From the NCBI GenBank assembly GCA_030642335.1, contig DAOWNX010000002.1, forward strand, positions 1-20,497: DNA of 20,497 bases, read 5' to 3'. Of this stretch, positions 1-6,562 are shown piece by piece (positions within the stretch are counted from its first letter, which is position 1; each line of letters opens with the position of its first letter). Source of the DNA: Caldisericota bacterium. Lineage in GTDB: Bacteria > Caldisericota > Caldisericia > Caldisericales > Caldisericaceae. The notes beneath the pieces were generated by a model. The model saw nothing but the letters and a program-made list of their open reading frames with translations, did not search any database and was not told the origin of the DNA. A program made the position numbers and the translations under genes.

Positions 1-1115
1 CGAACTTCTTTTTGCCAATCAACAATCTGGCGAAGCCACATCAATTTATTCTCGTAATTTTTATCAAGCTGAACGCCTTCTTTATATTTCCAATGCGCTG
101 CTATACCAATTTCGTCATGCTTATGCATTTCTCTTGTTCTAATTTGAATTTCAAGTGGCTCACCAGATTTTGTGATAACCGTTGTATGGAGGGACCGATA
201 ACCATTAGGCTTCGGCATCGCTATATAATCCTTCACCCTCCCGGGAACTGGTTTATACACATTGTGAAGAATGCCTAATACTTGATAACACTCAGGAATA
301 GATAATACAATGATTCGCACAGCAACAAGGTCATAAATTTCGTCAAACTCTTTTTCCTCCTGCACCATTTTTCTGTATATGCTATAAAGATTTTTTGGCC
401 GCCCGGAAATCTCTGCCTTTATATTTTGCTCACTCAGTAAATCCTTGATTTCCTTTACAATATCACTGACAAATTTTTCTCTCTCGCCTCTTTTGCTTGA
501 AACTTTTTTGGCAAGCTCGTAATATTCATCCTGCTTAAGATATCTAAAACTTAAATCTTCTAATTCCCATTTTATTTTGTAGATACCCAGCCTGTGTGCC
601 AGCGGAACATAAATATCCATTGTATCCATTGCAATCTGATTTTGCCTATCAGGAGAAAGAAAAAATAGAGTCCTCATATTGTGCAATCGGTCTGCCAACT
701 TTATAATGACAACTCTCACATCTGAAGCCATTGAAAGAAGCATCTTGCGAAGATTTTCAAGCTTTGTTTCTTCAGAAGAAAAATGATTCATATATTCTAA
801 TTTTGTAACACCATCAACAAGAAAGGCAATATTTTCTCCAAACTCTTTTTTAATTTTGTCCAGAGTAACAGACGTATCTTCAACAACATCATGAAGAAGT
901 GCGGCAGTATAACTTTCTGCGTCAAGCCGCATCTCAGCAAGGATCAGTGCGACATTGAGCGGATGGATAATATATTTATCTCCCGACTCTCTTGCTTGTT
1001 CACTGTGTGCTTTTTTTGCGAAGTCGTAAGCCTTTTTAACCAGAGAAATCTCCTCATCGCTAAGATAAGAGGAGATTTCTCTAAGTAATTTTTCAAATAA
1101 TGTTTGCTCGTTCAA
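1..1115 (-). CDS. rel: Bifunctional (p)ppGpp synthetase/hydrolase, Rel/SpoT family (3' end outside window)
   Basis: Makes and degrades the stringent-response alarmones (p)ppGpp from GTP/GDP and ATP. The 371 residues visible are the N-terminal half. The HD hydrolase domain has H51, the HDxxEDT motif (H75, D76, E79, D80) and the SGxxYIxHP region. The synthetase domain has GRPKNLYSIYRKM and, at residues 293-296, RVKD followed by a PKPNGYRSLHT segment, then EIQIRT and IAAHWKYKEG. RxKD (rather than the ExDD of monofunctional RelA) together with an intact HD site marks the bifunctional class. The TGS/ACT regulatory half lies beyond base 1. No ATG precedes the HD domain: two in-frame stops lie just upstream, and the first usable start is TTG at 1115, one base after the apt stop. 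Translation therefore probably depends on apt (inference). The secDF-apt-rel order is common in Gram-positive-like bacteria. Confidence 0.95.
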   Translation of the reverse strand, partial: MNEQTLFEKLLREISSYLSDEEISLVKKAYDFAKKAHSEQARESGDKYIIHPLNVALILAEMRLDAESYTAALLHDVVEDTSVTLDKIKKEFGENIAFLVDGVTKLEYMNHFSSEETKLENLRKMLLSMASDVRVVIIKLADRLHNMRTLFFLSPDRQNQIAMDTMDIYVPLAHRLGIYKIKWELEDLSFRYLKQDEYYELAKKVSSKRGEREKFVSDIVKEIKDLLSEQNIKAEISGRPKNLYSIYRKMVQEEKEFDEIYDLVAVRIIVLSIPECYQVLGILHNVYKPVPGRVKDYIAMPKPNGYRSLHTTVITKSGEPLEIQIRTREMHKHDEIGIAAHWKYKEGVQLDKNYENKLMWLRQIVDWQKEV

Positions 1116-1116
1116 G

Positions 1117-1632
1117 TCAATCGAAGTTTATTAATGAAAATACAGGATATTCCTTTAACTTCTCTTCTCCTTTAAGGTTTTTCAAAATAATAATAAAACC
1201 CCAACCAATAACTTTTCCACCAGCTTCTTCGACAAGATCGCTCGCTGCAGCTGCAGTACCTCCAGTAGCAAGCAAATCATCTATCATCAATATTCTTTCT
1301 CCCTTTTTTATGCCATCTTTATGCATCTCTAAAATAGACATACCGTACTCTAATTGGTATTCCTTTCTTACTAATTCAAAAGGAAGCTTACCTGGTTTTC
1401 TTATTGGCACAAAACCTACACCAAGTTTAATAGCAATGGGAGCACCTATCATCAATCCCCTTGCTTCAATGCCTACCACTTTATCAATACCTTTGTCTTT
1501 AAAAAAATCTGCAACTTGCTCAATCGCATAGCCAAATGCTTTGCCATCAGAAAGTAAAGGCGTGATATCCCGAAATAGAATTCCTTTCTGCGGGAAATCT
1601 GGAATGTTCCGTATATACTTTGTTAAATCCAT
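1117..1632 (-). CDS. apt: Adenine phosphoribosyltransferase
   Basis: Cytosolic purine salvage enzyme that converts adenine and PRPP to AMP and pyrophosphate. The 171-residue length is typical. The N-terminal part (YIRNIPDFPQKGILFRDITP) is characteristic of Apt; EARG lies at about 56-59, the flexible-loop RKPGKLP at 78-84, and the PRPP-binding loop ILMIDDLLATGGT at about 114-126. The frame is open seven codons further upstream (from 1653), but ATG 1632 is preferred because a strong AGGAGGT-type ribosome site lies 4-11 bases before it. The gene sits 70 bases after secF, where a TATAAT box is found, and 1 base before rel, so the two are likely co-transcribed. Confidence 0.96.
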   Translation of the reverse strand: MDLTKYIRNIPDFPQKGILFRDITPLLSDGKAFGYAIEQVADFFKDKGIDKVVGIEARGLMIGAPIAIKLGVGFVPIRKPGKLPFELVRKEYQLEYGMSILEMHKDGIKKGERILMIDDLLATGGTAAAASDLVEEAGGKVIGWGFIIILKNLKGEEKLKEYPVFSLINFD

Positions 1633-1662
1633 TTTTACCTCCTCCCTTATCACTACATTAAA

Positions 1663-1691
1663 ATTATATCCAAAAATGTTTACTCAGCAAA
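1663..1691 (-). promoter_or_regulatory. Candidate sigma70-type promoter for apt-rel
   Basis: In the 70-base secF/apt gap the minus strand has a perfect TATAAT (1668-1663), preceded 17 bases upstream by TTTGCT (1691-1686), a poor -35 match. The predicted start near 1656 would give a short leader of about 24 bases holding the apt ribosome site. The -10 box and spacing support a promoter; the weak -35 keeps confidence moderate. apt and rel may also be read from the secD promoter. Confidence 0.45.
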
Positions 1692-1702
1692 AGATAAAAA
1701 AG

Positions 1703-2755
1703 TTATCTTCGTTTCCTCTTAGATTTTTTTCCTCGCTTTTTCTTTAAAGCCTTCTTGCTTAAAGAAACTTTCTTTTCCGTATGGGATTCACCAACGGTAG
1801 TTTCAACACGAGGCTCTACAGAGATAACGTGCTTCTTCGTCACGCTACTTACCTTTTCCTTACCCTTGTGCCATAATACAAGAAGTGGAGAAGCAATGTA
1901 AATCGAAGAGTAAGTTCCTGAAAGCAGTCCAAACATTAGTGTCATTGAAAAATCTCTCATTGTAGGTCCTGCAAAAGCGACCAATGCAAAAGATGCGAAA
2001 AATGTTGTAATGGACGTATTCATAGATCGTACCCAGACTTCAGTGATGCTTTTGTTGACGAGCACGGGGAAAGTTTCCTTTCCTCTAAACTTTACGTTTT
2101 CTCGTACTCTATCCATCACAACAACACTATCTTCCACGGAATATGTCATAATGGTAAGCAATGCTCCTATAAATGGGGCATTAAGTTCTATTCTGAAAAG
2201 TGCAAGCAAGCCAAGAGTAATTAATATATCATGAAGTAAGGCAATAATGGTTGCAAGACCAAATTTAAATGTGAACCTCATTGTAATGTAAAAAAGTATA
2301 AAGAGAAGAGCAAGGGTAAGTGAAATAATCCCACTTTTTTTGAGTTCATCGCCAATGACCGACGCAATAGAAGTAATACCAATTTTATCCATTTCTACTT
2401 TGGCTACATTAACAGATATTTCATCAAAAATTCTATTTTTTACATCACTATCCAATGTCTCTGCTTTAATTTTAATAAAAATTTTATTTCCTTGCGCTTC
2501 CTGAATAATTGCGTCTTTAAACCCTTCGGAAACAAGAATGTCACGCACTGCTCCTATGTCTGGTTTTTCCTCGCATGTAAGGGTAATTACCGTTCCTCCC
2601 ATAAAATCAATACCAAAATTCAAGGGAGATCCAATAGTAAGCTGATTAACTACCATTGAAGTAATGCCAACTAAAATGATAACAGCAGAAATAATCATCC
2701 AGAGCTTTGTATGCTTTACAATATTCCAATTTGCTATTTTCTCTCTAAAGTTCAT
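1703..2755 (-). CDS. secF: Protein translocase subunit SecF
   Basis: Membrane subunit of the SecDF complex, which uses the ion gradient to pull exported proteins through SecYEG. The 350 residues show a first membrane segment at about 18-36, the periplasmic-domain motif FGIDFMGGT (48-55 region), then five membrane segments from about 142 to 295 with the family motif YSVEDSVVVMDRVREN at 205-220 (D215, R216 retained). The start at 2755 has a GGGGGT ribosome site that overlaps the secD stop, 11 bases away, so the two are coupled. After the last membrane segment there is an unusual cytoplasmic tail of about 55 residues; 15 of the last 23 are Lys or Arg. The tail is absent from the minimal SecF fold and may bind ribosome or RNA (inference). 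Confidence 0.96.
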   Translation of the reverse strand: MNFREKIANWNIVKHTKLWMIISAVIILVGITSMVVNQLTIGSPLNFGIDFMGGTVITLTCEEKPDIGAVRDILVSEGFKDAIIQEAQGNKIFIKIKAETLDSDVKNRIFDEISVNVAKVEMDKIGITSIASVIGDELKKSGIISLTLALLFILFYITMRFTFKFGLATIIALLHDILITLGLLALFRIELNAPFIGALLTIMTYSVEDSVVVMDRVRENVKFRGKETFPVLVNKSITEVWVRSMNTSITTFFASFALVAFAGPTMRDFSMTLMFGLLSGTYSSIYIASPLLVLWHKGKEKVSSVTKKHVISVEPRVETTVGESHTEKKVSLSKKALKKKRGKKSKRKRR

Positions 2756-2766
2756 CTACGCACCCC

Positions 2767-4038
2767 CTATATCCCAAACATCCACGGTTTCTTTGCTGCA
2801 GAATCTGGAATCAGTAAATTAGCAAGAAAATGGGTCACAACAACTCCACTCAAAAAACCTACAAGAATACCTACAGAAACAGTTACAGCAAATCCTTTAA
2901 TTACACCAGAACCAAAATAAAACAATACTATTGCGCCAACAAGAACCGTCAAGTTTGAATCAAATACTGTCCTGAGCGCTTTGGCAAAACCAGCCGAAAT
3001 AATGGAGCGCGTTGATTTCCCAAGTTTTAACTCCTCTTTCATCCTCTCAAACACAATAACATTAATATCTACTGCCATACCAAGTGAAAGAATTGCACCT
3101 CCTATAGCAGGTAGTGATAATGTTGCATGTAGTAAGAAAAGTAGAGCCACTTCAACCGTCATATAAAACACAAGTGCTATGGTTGCAAGAACGCCAAGAA
3201 AACGATAGAAGAAAATCATATAAAGGAAAATGAGAAGTATTGCAATAATTATCGCAATTAAAGCCATTCTAACAGACCTCTGCCCAAGAGAAGGCCCCAC
3301 AACATCTTCCTCTATAAAATTAAGCTTAACGGGAAGTGCACCGCTTCTCAAAAGTGCCGCATTATCCGCAGCTTCTTCGGCCGTAAAGCCTCCTTCAATA
3401 ATTCCTTCTCCTCCAGTAATGGCACTCCTCACAACTGGATTCATCAGCAATTTACTATCAAGATAAATTGCAATTGTTTTGCCCACGTTCTGAGCAGTAA
3501 CATCAGCGAATATCTTAGTACCATCACTATCCAATTTAAACTGTATGATGGGTTCACCAAGAGATTCGGGATCATTGCTAAATGCAAGATTTGCATCTTT
3601 TATATGATCGCCCGTTAGAACAACGGTACCATCTTCAGTTTTGAATTCAAGTAGCGCAGTCTGCCCTATAAGCTCTTTAGCGCGCTGTGGATCTTTCCAC
3701 CCGGGAAGCTCTACATCAATTCGCATCCAATGTGCACCCTTTTCTTGTACGACAATGGCCTCACTCAAACCAAGGTTATTTACCCTTCTCTCTAAAACAC
3801 CCAGTGTACTTTCCATTTTTTCCCTTGTTACTTGTGTTTCCGGGGTGCTCTCTGCTTCTAAAACAAATTTCACACCACCCTTAAGATCTAAGCCAAACCT
3901 TGGTTTCACTGCCTGTTCCAAAGAGGTTAGTTCTTCTAATGGCTTGTTCAATGCACGAATTCCAACATAATCAATCCAGAAAGCTGTAAGGAATATAAGC
4001 ACAATAACAATAACAGCCACAATTCTCTTTTTCCTCAT
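2767..4038 (-). CDS. secD: Protein translocase subunit SecD
   Basis: Larger partner of SecF in the proton- or sodium-driven SecDF motor. The 423 residues have an N-terminal membrane segment (about 7-27), the P1-head entry motif FGLDLKGG (48-55), an extracytoplasmic region to about 255, and five C-terminal membrane helices containing LPAIGGAILSLGMAVDINV and the FERMKEEL region. The conserved Asp of GMAVDINV, implicated in ion movement in the family, is present. The protein is short for the family but not truncated. The start at 4038 is set by a GGAGGA ribosome site 6 bases upstream. It is preceded by a clear promoter and translationally coupled to secF. Confidence 0.96.
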   Translation of the reverse strand: MRKKRIVAVIVIVLIFLTAFWIDYVGIRALNKPLEELTSLEQAVKPRFGLDLKGGVKFVLEAESTPETQVTREKMESTLGVLERRVNNLGLSEAIVVQEKGAHWMRIDVELPGWKDPQRAKELIGQTALLEFKTEDGTVVLTGDHIKDANLAFSNDPESLGEPIIQFKLDSDGTKIFADVTAQNVGKTIAIYLDSKLLMNPVVRSAITGGEGIIEGGFTAEEAADNAALLRSGALPVKLNFIEEDVVGPSLGQRSVRMALIAIIIAILLIFLYMIFFYRFLGVLATIALVFYMTVEVALLFLLHATLSLPAIGGAILSLGMAVDINVIVFERMKEELKLGKSTRSIISAGFAKALRTVFDSNLTVLVGAIVLFYFGSGVIKGFAVTVSVGILVGFLSGVVVTHFLANLLIPDSAAKKPWMFGI

Positions 4039-4074
4039 CCTAAATCCTCCTCATTTCATTAAATTCACAAAATT

Positions 4075-4102
4075 AATATAAAGAAAACTTTCCTTTTGTC
4101 AA
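4075..4102 (-). promoter_or_regulatory. Promoter for secD-secF
   Basis: The minus strand has a perfect TTGACA (4102-4097), a 16-base spacer and TATATT (4080-4075, 5/6 match), immediately after the stop codon of the HD gene. Predicted initiation is near 4068, giving a leader of about 30 bases that contains the secD ribosome site. This is among the best promoter matches in the window. Confidence 0.65.
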
Positions 4103-4115
4103 TTAAGAAAGTTTT
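4084..4115. repeat. 9-bp inverted repeat around the secD -35 box
   Basis: AAAACTTTC (4084-4092) is perfectly complementary to GAAAGTTTT (4107-4115), with 14 bases between. The -35 hexamer and the HD-gene stop codon lie in the interval and one arm falls in the promoter spacer. Two readings are possible: an operator for a dimeric regulator, or a weak AT-rich stem-loop ending the upstream transcript (the U-run after it is short and broken). The sequence does not decide between them. Confidence 0.45.
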
Positions 4116-4765
4116 GTTTTATTTACTTCTAAACGAAACTCATAATCTAAAACTGATGCCGCTTTTCTACACATAACCATTCGCGTAAGAAATATTTCAA
4201 AAAATTCCATTACCTGGCAAATTTTTGTATCAATATTTAAATTAAGGGAGATTTCTTTTTTCTCCTGATCCACAAAAATACTAGATTTGACTACAGCAAA
4301 GTTTACACGATCATGTATATCAAAAGTTGCAGGATTTGAATTTCTTACCCTGCTTCTGTGAACATCTGCCTTGTCAGCTAATACAACAGCTGCTGTTATA
4401 GGATTCGTAGCAATGCCTGAAGGCTCTTCGTGATTTGCAATTGCTCCACCTACAGCTACAATTTCGTTCATATCGCCACTCATTTCTTCCAGTACCCGCA
4501 TAGCAAGAATAGCGCCATTCTGAGGATGATTTTCTCTGCCAAGGAAATTGCCCATATCATGCATCCATCCAGCAATAGCAGCAAGTTCAACTTCTCGCTT
4601 CGGGAACCCTGCTTTCTCTAATATCTTGAAAGCAAGATCTGCTGTTATACCAACATGCCTAAATCCATGTTCAGTATACCCTATTTCACCAAGATAGTCA
4701 TCAGCTTTTTTAATATATATTTTCACTTTTTCGCTATTTTTTACATCTTTAAGATAAATTCTCAT
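4103..4765 (-). CDS. HD-domain phosphohydrolase of unknown substrate
   Basis: The 220-residue protein has an HD metal-binding set: H37, H69-D70, H80, H112 (in NHEE) and D131 (in LADKAD). These residues place it in the metal-dependent HD phosphohydrolase superfamily. After the HD core it carries a conserved-looking stretch, DKADVHRSRVRN then FDIHDRVNFAV (131-157), which I recall from uncharacterised clostridial-type HD proteins; the C-terminal 60 residues have no motif I recognise. No membrane segment or signal peptide is evident, so it should be cytosolic. It starts with a 4-base ATGA overlap with the glycosylase gene, with a GAGGA ribosome site, and is last in the rpsO-pnp transcript. The substrate could be a nucleotide or nucleic-acid phosphoester, but this is inference from the superfamily only. 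Confidence 0.85.
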   Translation of the reverse strand: MRIYLKDVKNSEKVKIYIKKADDYLGEIGYTEHGFRHVGITADLAFKILEKAGFPKREVELAAIAGWMHDMGNFLGRENHPQNGAILAMRVLEEMSGDMNEIVAVGGAIANHEEPSGIATNPITAAVVLADKADVHRSRVRNSNPATFDIHDRVNFAVVKSSIFVDQEKKEISLNLNIDTKICQVMEFFEIFLTRMVMCRKAASVLDYEFRLEVNKTKLS

Positions 4766-5322
4766 TCTCTGTTCCTCAGAAAATCTTTTAATTTATCAAA
4801 ATCTTCTTTTAATGTACCCTTCAAAGCTCCATGATAAAGAACAGCAGCAGGATGGTACATAGGCATAAATGTAAAACCATCCTTTTTAATAAGAGTTCCG
4901 TGTATCTTGCCAATACTAAGCTCGGAAGAAATCAAAGTTTTAAGAGGCGTATTTCCTAACGTACAGATTATTTCTGGTTGCACAAGAGCTATCTGTGCTA
5001 TAAGATACGGTTTACAAGCATCTACTTCTATGGGAAGCGGGACTCTATTGTTTGGCGGACGGCATTTTACAATATTTCCAATAAACACATCTTCTCTTTT
5101 AAGATCAATGCCTGTCAATAACTCATCCAAAAATTTACCTGCAGCTCCAACAAATGGGCGTCCTGTTAAATCTTCTTGCTTACCAGGACCTTCGCCGATA
5201 AAAAAAATACGGGCATTTATAGATCCTTCACCTGGTACAGGCAACGTTCTTGTCTTATAAAGAGAACACTTGTTGCAATTACTTATGTTGTTGGAAATCT
5301 CATTAAAAAGTTGATTCTTCAC
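4762..5322 (-). CDS. udg: Uracil-DNA glycosylase, family 4 (Fe-S)
   Basis: Removes uracil from DNA to start base-excision repair. Counting from the GTG start, the four iron-sulfur ligand cysteines are C16, C19, C87 and C103 (CxxC, then C-x15-C). The active-site motif GEGPGKQED is at 43-51, followed by TGRPFVGAAG, KCRPPNNR, and MYHPAAVL near the C-terminus, as expected for family 4 rather than Ung. The frame is open upstream to a TTG at 5379, but that would overlap the peptidase gene by 56 bases and lacks a ribosome site. GTG 5322 lies one base after the peptidase stop, has GGGGAT 7 bases upstream, and gives the usual length of 186 residues. Family 4 enzymes are frequent in thermophiles. Confidence 0.93.
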   Translation of the reverse strand: MKNQLFNEISNNISNCNKCSLYKTRTLPVPGEGSINARIFFIGEGPGKQEDLTGRPFVGAAGKFLDELLTGIDLKREDVFIGNIVKCRPPNNRVPLPIEVDACKPYLIAQIALVQPEIICTLGNTPLKTLISSELSIGKIHGTLIKKDGFTFMPMYHPAAVLYHGALKGTLKEDFDKLKDFLRNRE

Positions 5323-5323
5323 T

Positions 5324-6562
5324 CTACAGATCCCCGACAAGTACTTTTCCTCTTTCACTTGAGGAAGTATCCCTGGCAAATGTCAAAAATTCATCAAATC
5401 GAACTGACTCCACTTCTTGCATAAGCGTTTTTATACTCTTTACTTTTCCTTGAAACATGCCCTGCACACCATTCCTTTGCATACGTCCGCTGCTGCTTTC
5501 CAGCCCAAGAATTAAATTCCCAAGAATATATTCCCTAACATCCTGAAATTCTTCCTTTGATAACCCTTTCACCCGAATATTATCAATCTCTTTATTTATG
5601 ATGTTTTCTACTTTTTCAATATTTTCGGGAAGTGCCGAAGCATAAATAGCCGTCCCACCAGTATCGGAAAAACTAACCGGATATGCATAAACAGTATAAA
5701 CAAGCCCAGATTTTTCTCTCAGTTTTTGAAAAAGCCTGGAAGACATATTACCTCCAAGGATCGTTGTGTACATAGATTGAAGAATGCTGCGTCTACTAAA
5801 TGATTTTTCTCCTTTTAAAGTGATAGCCAAATGGATCTGTGCTCCATCCTTTTTAAATAACCTCTTCTGGAATAAAAAAGTAGGCGGTTCGTTAAAAGTA
5901 TCAATCTCGCTCCCGTGAGGCATATTAGAAAAATATTCTTCTATGTAATTGCTTATCGTTTTTTTATCGATATCCCCAACAACAGAAACAAAAATATTCT
6001 CCTTGTTAAACGAATTATTGAACCATTTCAGTAAATCTGAACGTTTTAATTTTTCTACTGTTTCCTTCTCCCCAAGAGGGTTATTAGCTATTGAGTTATC
6101 ACCCCATATAGATCTAAGTACCTCCGCCTGGCAGATATCCTGCGGCGTATCATAATACTCATTGATTTCTTCCATTATTACTGCTCTTTCTCTATTTAAA
6201 GGAGTTTTATTAAAAAGAGGATTAATTAAAATATCTGATAGAATATCAAACCCTTTCTCGGCATGCTTGCTAAGAAGCTTCGTATAAAAAAGAGAATATT
6301 CCGAAGATGTATAAGCGTTCAATCCGCCACCAAGGCGTTCTATTTCATGTGATACTTGAAACGATGTACGCCTTTTAGTTCCCTTAAAAACTGCGTGTTC
6401 AATAAAATGAGCTATGCCCAGCTCATTCTTACGTTCGTAGCGGCTTCCCGATTTTACAAACACACCGATTATCACAGAAGGAAAAGATTTATTCTCTTCA
6501 ATAAAATACCGTATACCGCTTGAAGTTTTGTCTATAGAAAAATATTCTTTACTTTTTGTCAT
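5324..6562 (-). CDS. M16-family zinc peptidase (MlpA/YmxG/PepR-like)
   Basis: Single-unit member (412 residues) of the pitrilysin/processing-peptidase family. The inverted zinc motif HFIEH is at 52-56 (H52, E55 catalytic base, H56), and the third ligand is one of the glutamates in RAVIMEEI (E131/E132). The C-terminal half carries the substrate-side REKSGLVYTVYAYP segment with the conserved Arg/Tyr pair. No signal peptide is seen, so it is probably cytosolic. It overlaps the pnp stop by 4 bases (ATGA). The rpsO-pnp-M16 order is also found in Bacillus and many clostridia, which supports the assignment. The physiological substrate is unknown. Confidence 0.93.
   Translation of the reverse strand: MTKSKEYFSIDKTSSGIRYFIEENKSFPSVIIGVFVKSGSRYERKNELGIAHFIEHAVFKGTKRRTSFQVSHEIERLGGGLNAYTSSEYSLFYTKLLSKHAEKGFDILSDILINPLFNKTPLNRERAVIMEEINEYYDTPQDICQAEVLRSIWGDNSIANNPLGEKETVEKLKRSDLLKWFNNSFNKENIFVSVVGDIDKKTISNYIEEYFSNMPHGSEIDTFNEPPTFLFQKRLFKKDGAQIHLAITLKGEKSFSRRSILQSMYTTILGGNMSSRLFQKLREKSGLVYTVYAYPVSFSDTGGTAIYASALPENIEKVENIINKEIDNIRVKGLSKEEFQDVREYILGNLILGLESSSGRMQRNGVQGMFQGKVKSIKTLMQEVESVRFDEFLTFARDTSSSERGKVLVGDL

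Noticed and set aside
205..220. SecF variation YSVEDSVV where some family members have Asn in place of Glu (residue numbers of SecF, genomic about 2117-2134)
   Set aside because: This position varies between SecF lineages and the important DRxREN residues are intact, so it is not treated as anomalous.
1691..1709. AAGATAA/TTATCTT inverted repeat at the secF stop, possible terminator
   Set aside because: The stem is only A-U pairs of 7 bp, and on the minus strand the T-run lies in the loop rather than after the stem, so it is not a convincing Rho-independent terminator.
5320..5379. Upstream TTG start for the uracil-DNA glycosylase
   Set aside because: It would overlap the peptidase gene by 56 bases without a ribosome site; GTG 5322 has one and gives the usual family length.
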